Below, one piece after another: positions 1 to 46,700 of a DNA stretch of 64,000 bases (its first letter is position 1; the number at the start of each line of letters is the position of its first letter). The notes under the pieces were generated by a model. That model was not told the origin of the DNA. It searched no databases and saw only the letters and a program-made list of their open reading frames with translations. The position numbers were made by a program, and so were the translations under genes. Origin of the DNA: Lineus longissimus (Eukaryota; Nemertea; Pilidiophora; Heteronemertea; Lineidae); assembly GCF_910592395.1 (NCBI RefSeq), contig NC_088311.1, positions 22,290,646 to 22,354,645 on the forward strand, written 5' to 3'.

Positions 1-439
1 GTTGTGACAACAGTCTTCGTCAGTCTTTCTTCCAAAAAACTATGTCTTTCGCAAACACATGAGGACGCGGCTGTCAATAGTTGAGCGCATTATATATTGC
101 TTTGTCGCGCGGACATTCCATCCAAGGACATTTCAAACTTCGACTCGGGCTATTCTATCTGTTCACTTTATCCCTCTTTGATCTATCTTAAAATAACTTT
201 TTTTGCATGCCCTTCCTTATCTTCGATGTTCAGGTTAAGCTTGTGCGACTTTTCCGTTTTGTTCCTTATTATACCGTTTCTAAAACATGAGATCAGTGCG
301 AATGTTATTTATTCCCTACTCCTCAACTCATTCTTTCCCCTTATCGGACCATGCCCGTTGGTAACCCGCTTTTTCCCCATGGCTGCATCTTCTTTCACTT
401 CCACTTCCACTTTCGATTTCGATTTTTCTTTCTGAAGTT

Positions 440-785
440 GTCTTTTTCCCTCAGCCTGGTTAAACCTGTCTCTCTCTATATAGTCTCTTTCCCTCTTCCC
501 TTTTTCTCTAAATTATCTCGTTTGTCTCTAACTTCTCTCATTTATCTCTCTGGTGAAATTTATATCCCTTTTAGTCTCTTTCCTTTTTTGTCTTATCTCT
601 TTCTCTCAAAATTCTCTCGTTTAACTAGTCTCTGGTAAAAGTTGTCTCTCTTGTCTCTCTCCCTTTTTCTCTTATCTCTTTCTCTCGGTTACTTCTCAAG
701 TTGACAATATCTCTCTTTGGTCTTTTTCACTTTCTCTTATCTCTTTTTCTCTTGAGTTCCTCGTGTATCCCTCTTGTCTGACTTT
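440..785. repeat. Polypyrimidine low-complexity tract
   Basis: The + strand is almost entirely C and T here, built from imperfect tctc, tctttctc and tctcttatctc runs. Short open frames across it are compositional artefacts rich in Phe, Ser and Leu. Such homopurine-homopyrimidine tracts can adopt triplex DNA, but nothing else marks a function. Confidence 0.75.
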
Positions 786-1059
786 CGCTCTTATAAACTT
801 TTGCAAAACTTATCTATAAGAAGTATGTATCACGAATTATAATCAAAAATATATACCTGATTAACTAATAAGATGCATAAAAAAATTGTTTCTATACATC
901 ACTATTCTCAAGTCCATCAAATAGAGAGTAAAAACGCTGAACAATGCCAACTATACAGTGTTAACAAAACTGATTAATTGAACAGGCAAGAAAACAATGA
1001 AAAGTAACAAATCCAATCACCATCACCATCACCATGATGACAGATTCTGACACCTGCGT

Positions 1060-1232
1060 TAATTTAATCGGACTGAGCATGCGCCGTAACTTTTACAGCA
1101 TATTATGGGATAGAAAAGTTATTTCTGCCTTTGTCCCGAAAAGTTGCATCTTATCAATAAGTGGTTGCAAGCTACTGTGTTGACGAAAAAGTGAAATTAA
1201 TCGTTTATTTCGAATCAATAGAAGAATACCAG
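1060..1232 (+). promoter_or_regulatory. Possible promoter and 5' leader exon for the Myt1-like gene
   Basis: The first coding exon at 6846 begins with a splice acceptor only 2 nt before its ATG, so at least one non-coding leader exon must lie upstream. This stretch is one candidate. It has an NRF1-like GCATGCGCC core at about 1077-1085 and a plausible donor at 1232/1233 (ccag|gtaaag). No TATA box is convincing. This is a guess from splice-site logic; the true leader may be elsewhere or outside the window. Confidence 0.2.
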
Positions 1233-1740
1233 GTAAAGTTAACTTAAATTTCTGCCCTTAGTTCGCCATATTTTGCATTTGAACTGGCGTTCTCGGATGC
1301 GCTGCATCCCATGTATTTACATGTAAATGTATACATTGTATAAGCTTAGCAGGCCATATCGAGTAGGTAATATACACATTATTTGGACTTTTTCAAGCGG
1401 GTTAATTTGAAAGACGCGGGCCCGTTTTCTTTTCCCGTTCCCAAGGTTTACAATCTTGAGTAAGATTTCTACCGTTTAGAAATGATAGGTTCTTTTCCAG
1501 GGGTTTAAACCACTTATTTTTTGCAAAAAACAACTGACATTTCCCCAACCGAGTCACCGGACTGCCAACGCAGACTGCAAGCCTTGCGCAGACTGGCTGA
1601 TTGCACAGCTGGCTGCATAGGCTATATCATGCAGGCTCGGATAGAGATAGGCCTTTATAGGTACATGTATGGTATATATATGTACATTATGTCATTGTTA
1701 GCTTTGAACATGTTTGAACAAAGTTTGCATTACACAGTAT

Positions 1741-1946
1741 AACCTCTCTATTAAGGACACCCTCGGGACTGACAGGTGCTGTCCTTAATAGAGAGGTGTC
1801 CTGATTAGAGAGGTCATAATTGATTGGAAACACCATAGTTGAGACCAAAACTAATGTCCTTAATAGAGAGGGTATCCTAATAGAGAGGGTGTCCTTAGTA
1901 GAGAGAGTGTCCTTAATAGAGAGATGTCCGCTAAGGGAGGTTCTAC
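1741..1946. repeat. Dispersed repeat with 'tagagaggtgtcctta' modules, copy 1
   Basis: The stretch repeats the module 'cttaatagagaggtgtcct' several times in both orientations, so parts can pair as hairpins. A related block lies at about 53930-54105 in the opposite overall orientation. The pattern suits a short non-autonomous element or a module-based dispersed repeat. I see no coding potential. Confidence 0.6.
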
Positions 1947-2289
1947 TGTATACAATTTCTTTTTGAGAGCTTTCTGTAAAATTAGGTGTAGGCTGCAGCC
2001 TAATGATTGCGGTTTAGGCCTATATTGTAGCCCATCTTATCCTAAACCAAAGTGATGATTGCTTAATTTTGGCTTGAGATTTGGCTTATATAGCCGACAG
2101 CCTACTGGACACCAGCTCATGAAACCCGGAGTTGAGTCCTTACGAAAGGAAACCTTTCAGAGAGAGCCCTTTCCAACGGAAACCTTAAAAACTGAGATGA
2201 GTCCTTACAAAACGAAAGTTTTCAGATATGAGACCTTACAATTCAAGAAAACTTTTAAAATGGAGTGAGTTCTCGAAAAGAAGAAACCT

Positions 2290-2760
2290 AGTCAGTGCCA
2301 CACAATTGCCTGTCAGCTGATAGTAAAACTTCCAAGACTGTTTTCTAACACCCTGTACAAATCTGAAAAACTGCCAGGGCTATTTCCAGCACACTGTATC
2401 AAAGTGGAATCAAAGTTTCCCCATATATTCTTATTGTGTCAGTGCTACAAGATGCTGTATCTGAGTGCCTGTCAACTGATTGTTAAACTACCAAGGCTAT
2501 TTTCTAATACCCTGTATAAATCTGAAAAACTGCCAAGGCTATTTTGAAGACACTGTATCAAACTGAACAGAATCAAAGTTTTCCCATAGTTACTGTGTCA
2601 GTGCCACATAAGGCTGAATCTGAGTGCCTGTCAACTGATTGTAAAACTATCAAGGCTATTTTCTAACATCCTGTATAAATTCGAATCTGAGTGCCTGTCA
2701 ACTGACTGAAAAACTTCCAGGGCTAATTTTAACACTCTGTATAAATCTGAACAGAATCAA
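2290..2760. repeat. Degenerate tandem repeat, about 158-bp unit, three copies plus a partial
   Basis: The phrase 'gcctgtcaactgattg' and its neighbours 'aaggctattttctaa' and 'ccctgtataaatctga' recur at about 2306, 2465 and 2623, with a shortened copy at about 2691. The first intervals are 158-159 bp. Divergence between copies suggests an old array. No gene is evident in it. Confidence 0.7.
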
Positions 2761-4424
2761 AGTATGCTGAATCTGAGCATTGTAAACGTGGTAAAGTCAA
2801 TGATACAACATCTCTGTTTATAATTTGTCTGATTCTCCAGTATAGCAGATATTCTATTAGTATCTGATGTAAAGAGTTTTAAAGAATAGAAGATGTTTTT
2901 AAAACAAGCTCCTTCATACTCAAACATCCCACTTGCAGTATCTCTCGGAACAATCACTCTGATCACGAATACATCTGCTTAATACACCTTAGTCATGCTA
3001 TACCCATTGGTAGAGCAGCAGCCCTATAGATTGATGGATACCTCATTATGTATTCGCAATATTCTGCCGACTCTCTGATCCCTATACATGGGCATGTATG
3101 GAGGAAACTATTATGTGAGCGTGCATTGGGTATTGACGTATTAGCAGAGTGTTATGTATTGAATATCTCGTCTTGTAACAAGTCAACTTCGGTGATCGAC
3201 GAATTTGGTGTGCTTTTATGACTTTAGTTAGAAGTGTTCATTCGTGGGATTATACTTTGAAATTACCTCTTCCAACAAGAGTGGCAGCCATGTTAAAAAC
3301 TCGGCAATTATGTTGAGTTCTGGGCATGCTCCGTGGAGTTTTCTCTGTCAGCCTGACGTGACCCTACGGATGAGCAAAAGATATTTTTCGACACTTCTCG
3401 TGTGGGCAGTTTTGTTCTTAGCTGGCCTTGAATACCCTCAATCGGTAGGTGTCTGTTGTTCATTTAAAGCCCTATTGTTATCTGTTATTGTCTGTAAAGA
3501 AGATGATTCGAGAAGGAATGCTACTTTGACATGTTTTGAATTGTTATTAGTATCGGTACACAGTATGGAGGACATATTGTCAGAAACTATGGTACTGACG
3601 ATGTCTTTTGAAGGAAAGTTCAGAATCTGAGTTTTAGTGTCATTCTTAAAACGTATCATTTCAGCTCACCTTTTTGCTTAATGTATTGTGGTGTTCTTGT
3701 AATGTTAAGGATAGCATAGGACAATAGCTTTCACTTTTGTGACTGATTTGTCAGGATCTGCTGTGGCTTTCTGTCACCCATGCTTACCGTGGGCTATTGA
3801 AAGTTGATGATGCTGCGTACAAGATTGGAAACTCGTTGGATGCTGATCGGGCGTTGAAGTTGAATAGAATATCATCAGAAGAGTTTTAAATTGATGATGT
3901 TTTTTGGATACATTTGGCCCAGAAGATGTGACATGTGCCAAAAACTAAGTAATTTGTTCTAGTCCTTTTATAATGGACCGGTCCAAAGTTAAAGATCCTT
4001 CTGGGTGTTGGACTTGGTAATTTGCCTACTGGGGGGTATCCAAATGAGTCACTCTTTAATAGTTCTGGGACTTTAAAGGCCACGTTTCTGTGACGAACCA
4101 TGGAAAATAAATGTCATTTATGCACCATACACATTGGGAGCTGCTGTGCCTTTAATGCAGAGGCTTGGTGGAATAATGTATTGATTTTGATGTTGTCTCC
4201 AAGTTGTATTACAATGTGTACTCAGTCATTATACTGTTGCCCTGTGTATGCTGACTGATCTAACTAATCAGAGTACAAAACTTTTTCCACTGTGAAAAAG
4301 GTTCTCAATATCCAATATTTTGCCTTTGCTTGTTATGAAGAGGTCTATTTCTTTCCTCAAGGGAAGACTTGATTTCACATAGAGACTTGCAGATACTTCA
4401 AATCTCTTTTACATCTGTTCACAA

Positions 4425-5915
4425 CCTTTCTTTGCCTCCCTTTCTCTGAGTTTCACAGTCACTTCTTTGCCTTGCTTCCTCTGAGTTTACAGTCACTTCT
4501 TTGCCTTTCTTCCTCTGAGTTTACAGTCACTTCTTTGCCTTGCTTCCTTTGAGTTTACAGTCACTTCTTTGCCTTTCTTCCTCTGAGTTTACAGTCGCTT
4601 CTTTGCCTCCCTTTCTCTGAGTTTCACAGTCACTTCTTTGCCGTTCTTCCTCTGAGTTTACAGTCACTTCTTTGCCTTGCTTCCTCTGAGTTTCACAGTC
4701 ACTTCTTTACCTTTCTTTCTCTGAGTTTCACAGTGACTTCTTTGCCTTTCTTTCTCTGAGTTTACAGTCACTTCTTTGCCTTTCTTCCTCTGAGTTTACA
4801 GTCACTTCTTTGCCTTGCTTCCTCTGAGTTTCACAGTCACTTCTTTGCCTTGCTTCCTCTGAGTTCCACAGTCACTTCTTTGCCTTACTTCCTCTTAGTT
4901 TCACAGTCACTTCTTTGCCTTGCTTCCTCTGAGTTTCACAGTCACTTCTTTGCCTTGCTTCCTCTGAGTTTACAGTCACTTCTTTGCCTTTCTTCCTCTG
5001 AGTTTACAGTCACTTCTTTGCCTCCCTTTCTCCTAGTTTACAGTCACTTCTCTGCCTTTCTTCCTCTGAGTTTCACAGTCTTTTCTTTGCCTTTCTTCCT
5101 CCGAGTTTACAGTCACTTCTTTGCCTCCCTTTCTCCGAGTTTACAGTCACTTCTTCCTTTCTTTCTCTGAGTTTACAGTAACTTCTCTGCCTTTCTTTCT
5201 CCGAGTTTACAGTCACTTCTTTGCCTTTCTTTCTCCTAGTTTACAGTCACTTCTTTGCCTTGCTTCCTCTGAGTTTCACAGTCACTTCTTTGCCTTTCTT
5301 TCTCCGAGTTTACAGTCGCTTCTTTGCCTTGCTTCCTCTGAGTTTACACTCACTTCTTTGCCTTTCTTTCTCCGAGTTTACAGTCACTTCTTTGCCTTGC
5401 TTCCTCTGAGTTTCACAGTCACTTCTTTGCCTTTCTTTCTCCGAGTTTACAGTCACTTCTTTGCCTTGCTTCCTCTGAGTTTACACTCACTTCTTTGCCT
5501 TGCTTCCTCTGAGTTTCACAGTCACTTCTTTGCCTTGCTTCCTCTGAGTTTACAGTCACTTCTTTGCCTTGCTTCCTCTGAGTTTAGAGTCACTTCTTTG
5601 CCTTTCTTTCTCTGAGTTTACAGTCACTTCTTTGCCTTGCTTCCTCTGAGTTTCACAGTCACTTCTTTGCCTTTCTTTCTCTGAGTTTCACAGTGACTTC
5701 TTTGCCTTTCTTTCTCTGAGTTTACAGTCACTTCTTTGCCTTTCTTCCTCTGAGTTTACAGTCACTTCTTTGCCTTTCTTTCTCTGAGTTTACAGTCACT
5801 TCTTTGCCTTGCTTCCTCTGAGTTTACAGTCACTTCTTTGCCTTGCTTCCTCTGAGTTTTACAGTCACTTCTTTGCCTTTCTTTCTCCGAGTTTCACTGT
5901 AACTTCTTTGCCTTT
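4425..5915. repeat. 1.5-kb minisatellite, about 34-35-bp unit, roughly 40 copies
   Basis: The unit is built from 'cttctttgccttgcttcc' followed by 'tctgagtttacagtca'. Variants swap tttcttcc, tttctttc and ccctttct, and add one base in 'gagtttcacagt'. Because units are about 34 or 35 bp, several frames stay open through it and give repetitive Ser/Phe/Leu proteins; these are not genes. It lies 0.9 kb upstream of the first coding exon of the Myt1-like gene, probably in its leader intron. One strand is strongly pyrimidine-rich. Confidence 0.95.
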
Positions 5916-6845
5916 CACTCTCTGTCTTGGTTCACTTATATTGTCCATAAAAAGATTTAATCTTGTAATGATAAGAACCTCAGCCTTTTTTTATTTCATA
6001 CAGTTGACTTATATGGTACAACCTTGGAAGTTTACTTCGGCTAAAACAATTTTGTATTTTCTCAATAAATGCCACTGTTCCTGTCTTTATATGGGTCTAC
6101 ATGTAGCAGCATGGGCCTCTGATGAGGGTTGACATTACGGTTAAAACTTTTACTCCTTCCCGTTCCCCAACTGGATCATATCGATAGATATCCTGCGACC
6201 GTAGCAACTTGGAGCTGCCATGACATGCCTAGGTACCAGTGCATGTTACTATAGAAGAGTTAGCATTGCCATGGTTACCACATCTTTCTGGTGAACTTTC
6301 TCTTTTGTGTGGTTGTCGTTGGCTCTAGTGGGGTAGTCAGCCTGCTACCTCCTGCTGTGCAGGGCTCCCTATGCTTACAAGTTATGAAGGGACAAATCAT
6401 TTTCACCTAAAGTAAAACCATTGGTTATTAAAAAAAAACAAGAAAAAGCCTGCTGCATCTGCAACTCTGCAGACTATACAAAATTTGCGTACATTTGGAA
6501 TTTTTTTGGTGTGAAAATTAGAATATCTTGTCTCTCTTTCTGTAGTGTAGTGTAGTAGTTGATGCTACATGTATAGCAATAGTACAGTGAGTGAAAAATG
6601 CTTATGCTTTCCTTTCCTGTACAGCCGGTTTGAACTTCAAATTTTGTGATCAGATTGAAAGCTTTAAAATATGTTTCATGGTGCCAGACTAGAGTAAAGC
6701 GAGGTAAAACTTTTAAAGCACCTTCTTACAGCTTTCCCCTTCTGTACTATGTTATATATGCCTTACAGAGTAAAATGTGTCAAAACAATGATAGTTGCAA
6801 TTGTCACTGTCAATACATCACTAACAATGTCTTCTATCTTTTCAG
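5916..6845. other. Non-coding sequence before the first coding exon
   Basis: I see no gene here. It contains a partial X-box-like palindrome (ATTGCCATGGTTAC) at 6265-6278. It ends in the acceptor 'tatcttttcag' at 6845, which feeds the first coding exon of the Myt1-like gene. Confidence 0.6.
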
Positions 6846-6847
6846 GC

Positions 6848-39948
<33,101 letters not shown>

Positions 39949-42900
39949 CTGAGGCATTCTGGGATGACTAGCAACGAGCGATGGTGCACGGCAGACGTTA
40001 TAACCAATGAGGTGCTCTTCAATATTTTGAACTTGTCATTGGTTTAGTGTGGGATTTGAAACTCTTCGAATTGGTGCAGTAGTGAGAAATTAGATTGTCA
40101 TCAGAATCATCGTTGGATGTGGAGAATTTACAGTCAACAATTGTCTATATGGATGCATAAAAAAGCGATAGATCAAATGCATGGATGTATGTGCATAGGT
40201 TCATAGATAATCTTCGACTATTGGTAATGTCCCTAATATAAGTTATTGGCCCAAATTAAGCTGTCAGATGTGCTAAGTGTAGCCTTGGGTGTTCAGATGT
40301 TCACTACGACAAAATTGTAAGGCTTTGTAAATATGAAACCTTGTTATTGGAGCAATGAGTTCTACAATATGAGTTCTTTCGAAACCCTCCCTCTTTGAGC
40401 TGAATTACATTAAAAATTGAACTAGGTGTGTTTTTCTTGCTCGGAACTTTGCAGCTGAGCATCTGGTCTGTTGGCCTCTTGTTATTGTGGCTGATCTTGA
40501 ACAAACGCCCAAGTTTACACTTAGCACCCATTATATATACTTCCTCAAGTTCTCCAATGATATGGGAATAATTAAGGAATACAGTGTATTTTTATAACAT
40601 TTGTGGCATCTTCATTACATATCGTTCTTTATGGTGCACATGACTTCAAAAATATTAACTACACAGGGTTATTGAAAATCAGCTTCTGAGACTTCATCTG
40701 ATGACCTTGACTCTATTTAGGAAAACTCTTAGCCAGTAAAAAAGTGTGAGCTTATTATTTTCTTGAACATCAAGAAAAATTGTAGAGTTGAAGAGCAACT
40801 GAACTCATTAAGTTCTTGAGGTAAATGGCAATAAAAGCCTATCAGCAAATTTGGAGTGTTTTTGATGTCATTTGTGCCTTTAGATGCTTAATTCTCGGCA
40901 CAATCGCTGCAGTTTTTGCCAGACAGGCAGTAGTATAAACACCACACACTAAATACCTGTGATTTTCATTGTATAGCCAAAATCGTGAGATTGTGTGTCC
41001 CACGATGACTGCAATTTCTCTTTACCTCAATAAGCAGGCATAAAAATTGTCGCCTGGCAAAAATAGCGGTGTTGACGTCTCGCATTTTAACGGCTTTTGC
41101 CTTCTCAATTGTTTGCTTTTGATAAAACATTTTAAGGAGATTTTACATTGTAACTGAAATGTGGATCTTGATTGATTCATCATTGTGACACCAGGGGGCT
41201 TTTAATATCGGACTCCTGGTTCTCATACTTAGGATCACATTTGTACATGTATGTTTTTTTACGAAGTGGACTGGAAGGTGTGTAGAATTGGATGTTTTCT
41301 GAATAATGCTTTCGTGTTAATAGAGATGTAAATTTTATCATAGTTTGACAAGTGTGCACCCCTTTAGTGATAATAAGATCATCCATTCCAGTGTAATGCT
41401 TGTTTGTGTTAAATGGTTGGTCCATTCTACTTAGTGGGGTAAGTTGGTTGTTGTAAATCATCATAGGATAACTATTTTCGAAACGGATCACATTGCGATA
41501 TGATATTTGTTCTTTAATTGCTCAGTGGTTGATTTGCGCAGTTAACACTTCATTTTGTGGTTTTGACAAACCGGCTCCCTAGAAGTTTAAAACAAGATAC
41601 TGCCATGACCACATGCACATGAAAGTGACGCTTTAATTATTGTTTTTATCAACTTTAACATATCCAGTATTTCTTCACCAGCTTCCTTTCCTTTCTCAGG
41701 TTTGGATAACCGAAAAGTACATGTATGATCTTGAAAAGTAAAAAAAAATGGATGCTTTACAGAAATTTTTTTGTTATTTAAATTTATTGGTTAATATATC
41801 TAATTGTTCTGAGAGCACCTTTATACTTTTGACACGCTTTTGCACTATATCGATGTAGGTTTTAAAATTGGTACCTGCAGTTTAAGTTTAATTGTTCAGG
41901 CCCCACTTTCCGTTGCCAACTACATTATTTATGTTTTATTTGTAATCTTTGCTGTTCCAGTTCTTTATGATTTATATGATTTTAGCAGCAATGTTTACAA
42001 TGTGGGTTGGATGTTTTTAATTTCAGTTCAACTGTGGGGTGCATTTCAGGTTATGAAGAATTTTGGCTATGAGGAAGGATTTGTTTTCGAGATCTTCACT
42101 GATGGTTGTATTTATTTTTTGTTCAACTGGCTGCCTTGATGAATTTTCTTGATATTCGGCAAATTTCTATTTCGGTACTAAACATTGTAAATATTGGTGA
42201 ATACTAAATATTGAATTTAAATGATGAATGAAAAATTTGAATGCTAATGATTGAATACTTAAAAGGGAAACTATTTAGCAGCAAGTATAATGAAAAACAG
42301 TTTTTATCAAAATTGAGAAATTGACATTTCAATGTTTAAAGCATCAATTTCTAAACAGAGAAACTAGGATAGGTGGATGGAGATGACTTCTCAAAGGCAT
42401 TTCTTGATTATTGAGAAATTTTTTTAAATGAAGGAAATTTCCAGATCACAATGATCTAGGTATTGATTGCGCAATCGATTTGTAATTATGTATGGTTGTG
42501 ATGTAGGCTGCCATGGTAAATGTACAGTCAGCCAGCCACAAATTCAGAGTCTGGACTGAATTGGATTCGAAACTGTGGCTGGTAAACTTAGGCTGTACGT
42601 GTAGATAATTGTCCGCTGCTCAGTTAGAGAGAGGTATTTTTCAAAACATTCAATATATAGCTATATATAATATATATAAAAAATAATAATTATAAAATAA
42701 TTTATGATGAAATCAGTGTTACGGTCCGTTTTGGAATAAATTGGACCTTTTTGTTTTGTACGGTGTCAAATTCAGTTAATGCATTTATAAACAATATAGA
42801 CTTTGCATTTATTCGCTTGCTTCTGACATGCTATGTGCTGATAATTGAAAGTAAAAAAGTAAATTAAGTAAACTAGGCTGTTAGGAACAGCACATTCTTG

Positions 42901-43100
42901 TCAGCCATCACTAATGTATATTCACATAGTTCCTGTGCAGAGGGTAGCTCCTGACATGCATCAAAATGATTTCACAAACATGTAGATTCTGTATTTCATT
43001 TTATACTTTAACGATTTTGGATGCATCCGTGTGCGCCCTTGTCCCAGAAACTCTGTAACTATGTATTCGGGATGGCAACTCAACAATAAACTGCATGTCT
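39949..43100 (+). other. 3' untranslated region and flank of the Myt1-like gene
   Basis: After the stop the sequence is A/T-rich. The best polyadenylation signal is AATAAA at 40830 followed by a GT-rich stretch (tttggagtgtttttgatg); further AATAAA hexamers lie near 42735 and 43085, so a 0.9-kb or a 3.1-kb 3' UTR is possible. AT-dinucleotide runs occur at about 42650-42710. The 99-codon hydrophobic open frame at 41840-42139 has no support as a gene. Confidence 0.5.
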
Positions 43101-45745
43101 GTAATCTTTGCATGATTCATTCATTTGAGAGTTGACTGCATTTTGAGAAAGTGAAATGCAGAAATTTTCTGATCTACAGTCGGTTCATGTTCGCATGAAT
43201 GTCTTGAAGAGTTATTTATTGTGCAATATGGTTGATTAGTTACCATGGTAACCCGTTCTCTACCAAGTTGTTTGTTGTTGGGTATACATGTTCAGGTCGT
43301 GTCTTTTATACGGAGGACAACTTATGCTGACGTTCCTGATGCATTTAACGATATAAACTTTTTTAACGATCTCTGTGTTAGACATTGAGAACGATAACCG
43401 ATCGGTCATTGTTGTCGTTGTGAGTATCACTGCCATTTTGAAACACCCCATCGTCAAGGTCAACAGGATTTGGCGTAGATTGCATCATCTGTGTTTGATG
43501 GTCTGATGGGCGCTAACTAGATAGATTTATCATAAAACTAACATGAATGTCTTTATAGTAATACCCCATACAGTGTGACCAAATTATCATGTGAAATAAT
43601 TTGCCCTTGAAGCCTTTTTGCCCTGAAATACAGCTGTGTGCCAATTTCTTCCTTGTTGACTCGGCATGATGTGGATGTTCCAAGAACCTTGCTGACTTCT
43701 AGTGTGTTCCTTTCATTCAGGCCTGGAATCATACTGTGCAGGAGTTACATCATTCAATGACAATTACAAATATATTCCCCGATTTCGTGCAGCAGATTCT
43801 GATACTGTAAACCAACTTCTGCTGATGATCTTGGCCAAAGGATTCTGGAACATATCAAAGTTAGCAGGGAACTTCTTGTCACCATGATGATCAGTTCATT
43901 TAAAATCATCATCATTTTCACATTGGACATTAAACTCATAATCACTTCTGCAAGAAGAGAGACCTTGCAGATTCTCATTCTAAGACGTTATAGATTCTCT
44001 TTCACTGCCTTTGAATGGGTAATAAGTCTTGGTGTATTTTTATTTTGAGAAGGGTATGCACTTTGTTGTGACATTTTCAAAATGTCTGGCTCAATTATTT
44101 GCCTGCTCAGATACCTTTGTGTTCTTGTGAGTTGTTATTTGTGATTTCAGTTCAGACAACTTTACAAATTTGATTTTTATGAGGAGCAATTGCCAGGCTG
44201 GCACTAATATACATACATGTAGTTCCTGTATAGAGATAGGGCGTAGTTCACGGATGATGCCGAGAGATACATGTGGCATACAGTATTCAAGATGGAAAAA
44301 CACAGTAACTCCACAGCAGTCTGCGTGTTCCGATGGTTATATCATTTCTTTTAAAGTTTGTAGATTAACCTTAGGTTGAAACTGCCGTTGTTAAAGATAA
44401 TGAATTGTACATTTGAGTTTCTTCAAGCTTCCGCTGCATAATGCTTTAAACGTTAAAATTTTGGTCGAATAGATATTCAAGCACATACATAACAATACAA
44501 ATGTAACATAAAAAATGCCTTTTTGTGAAGCAATTTCCATGAAATTTTTAACTTCAATTGTAAATTATCACTGAACCACAATGTCAAATTGTAAAAAAAA
44601 AATGTTAAGTACCGGTAGTAGGATTGGTATTTTGATTGCGAAAATATTCAGAACCTAAAAACATGAGTTCATTGTTTTATATGAAGTAAGATAATGTCTT
44701 CTGCCATTACATGTTACACAAGTCACACTTTACTACAATGCTTAACAGAATTAGAATTAACTGCCTTTATCACTTAGACGTTTGAAGTAGAGGTCTTTAT
44801 AGATTTAATTCTGGACTTGACTTCTTTCAATGCCATACAACAGCACTCGCAGTGTCAAAAAATTGCATTTTCGGGCCAATTAGGTTACATTGATGTAACC
44901 CATGACATTACACAACATTCGATATGTCACGTGATCAGAAGTTCATTGGTCCTGAAAATGCTATTTTTTGGCGCAGTGAGTGGCTGTCATCAGGCCTGGA
45001 TCAAAAGCCACAAGTCATGTATTCTTTTGTGGGAAACCTATCCTTAGGTTGTGCGATTTGAGTTGGACATCACATCATTTGAATGAAGGGTTTAAGTGTG
45101 CAAGAACTGGCTAAGTGTCATCATTTTGAGAAATTACGATTTTTGTTTTCACTCACTTGGTCACACTGTCTCAAACCTGCTGGCGCCAATGGTGTCATCC
45201 TTATGCATAAGGTATTGGACTTACTAAGTTCATGATCTGAGTGACCAAGCTGCTTTCAGCTTATAGTCATTTTGAGGGCGTTTTTCAATGTTTCAAGACT
45301 GGTACCACGCACAGCACTACTATTGATTTCATTCGTTAGAGGGCAGTCTGATGATCATGATGACACCAAAAAGTCCATTTAGTCGAAAGTTGTGCTTACC
45401 AGGTTTTGCACACAATCCATTATTTCAGCATCTTTTCATCCTCATCAAGCGAAACAACATTTTGTGATTGTGTCATCTTTTCTATTACTGTTTGAAATGT
45501 TGAACTTTGTAAAGTGGGTTGTGCTTAGAATGTTCTTATACTTCCAGATGTTGATAGGGACAATATTTGTACATTTTTGTCAAATGATATGTTACTTTGT
45601 AGCAGTAGAGATAATCGTCATGAATATATGTCAAACTGTCAAGTATTTCATCGTGTTGTTTACTTCTTATGAAACTTCGGAAAATTGGTTGAGCTGCTGT
45701 CAACTTTTTGGAAATGGAACTTCAGTGTGGAAGTGGAGTTTTGAT
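43101..45745. other. Intergenic sequence
   Basis: No gene is convincing here. It holds a perfect X-box-like palindrome (43239-43252) and short T-rich open frames whose hydrophobic translations reflect base composition. Confidence 0.55.
43239..43252. promoter_or_regulatory. Perfect RFX X-box-like palindrome
   Basis: GTTACCATGGTAAC is identical on both strands and consists of two RFX half-sites with an AT centre. It lies in the 3' flank of the Myt1-like gene. Function inferred only. Confidence 0.5.
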
Positions 45746-45885
45746 AAGTCCCTGTAAATGGGACTAAGTCCCTGTAAATGGGACTAAGTCCCTGTAAATG
45801 GGACTAAGTCCCTGTAAATGGGACTAAGTCCCTGTAAATGGGACTAAGTCCCTGTAAATGGGACTCAGTCCCTGTAAATGGGACA
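45746..45885. repeat. Minisatellite, 20-bp unit, seven copies, each a hairpin
   Basis: The unit is taagtccctgtaaatgggac, repeated seven times with only one substitution (tcagtccc in the last). Within each unit AGTCCC and GGGACT are exact complements around TGTAAAT, so every repeat is a 6-bp stem. The near identity suggests a young array. Confidence 0.95.
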
Positions 45886-46117
45886 GCGAGTCAAGTTCCT
45901 TTTCAAGGCATGTACAAACATTGTATCGCCAACTAGCTGAAAACATAATGCCCGACAACTCTGTTGAGCTGGGGCATAATGATGATGATGATGATGAAAT
46001 GTCTTTTGCATATTGGCGATTACGCGGCATGAAATCCAAATGTGGATAAAGGTCTTTGGTCTTCAACCAACAGCAGCTGGCAAGCCCATTTTTAATTAAT
46101 TCGTGATTAATACATAA

Positions 46118-46700
46118 CAAGATGGCGGCCTGGGGGCCATATTGGATATCAGGTGGGGCCAGAAAGTTATACAGCACCTCCCTTACCCTAGGCGATCATA
46201 CCACAGAAATATCAGCTCCCTCACACTGTAGCTGCTTCTGGAGTTCTAGGTTGGAATGCAAAAAATCCAAGATGCCAACTGACTGCCATCTTGGATTTCG
46301 GATTGCGCCCAAAATCAGTAGGGAAACACCCTCCTACCATAGGCCATTACACCACAAAAGCTTGAATTGAAGTCTGTCAGAGATGTGGTTCTTCAATTAA
46401 GTTAACAAGCGGAATGCAAAAATCTAAGATGGCGGCTGGCGGCCATATTGGATTTTGAAACGCGCCCAAAATCGATAGGGAACCTCCCCTACCGAAGACC
46501 ATTAGACCACAAAAGTTTGAAGTCTGTCGGACCGCTAGTTCTTCAGTTAACGAGCGGAATGCAAAAATCTAGGCTGGCGGCCATATTGGATTTTGGAACG
46601 CGCCCAAAATCAATAGGGCACACTAGGCCTACACCCCCTAAAAATTTCAAGTCAGCCGAACAAGGGGTTCTTGAGTTATAGTTCGGAATTCAGTGCGGCG
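46118..46700. repeat. Diverged tandem repeat, about 150-bp unit, four copies
   Basis: The landmark 'aagatggcggc…gccatattggat' recurs near 46119, 46268, 46422 and 46569, followed in the last three by 'cgcccaaaatc(a/g)ataggg' and then 'ccacaaaagtttgaagtctg'. The ends 'aagatggc' and 'gccatctt/atattgg' are partly self-complementary. Short + strand open frames here share the repeat and are not genes. Confidence 0.8.

Noticed and set aside
3244-3630. 128-codon + strand open frame
   Set aside because: No recognisable domain, no signals and no frame link to the downstream gene. A chance open frame is the simpler explanation.
4425-5915. Could be a CRISPR array
   Set aside because: The repeat units abut one another without unique spacers, vary in sequence, and the surrounding DNA is clearly animal genomic sequence. 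The same applies to the 86-bp array at 46843-47611.
4850-6132. Long open frames in three overlapping phases rich in Ser, Phe and Leu
   Set aside because: They are translations of the 34-35-bp minisatellite. The same peptide phrases appear in other frames and there is no splice or homology support.
41840-42139. 99-codon hydrophobic open frame, possible small membrane protein
   Set aside because: The sequence is T-rich and in the 3' flank of the Myt1-like gene. Hydrophobicity follows from T-rich codons (Phe, Leu, Ile, Val). No recognisable family and no splice or promoter signals.
45392-45757. 121-codon open frame resembling a membrane receptor fragment
   Set aside because: T-rich composition explains the Phe/Val/Ile content; the frame runs into the 20-bp minisatellite at its end. 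No family features.
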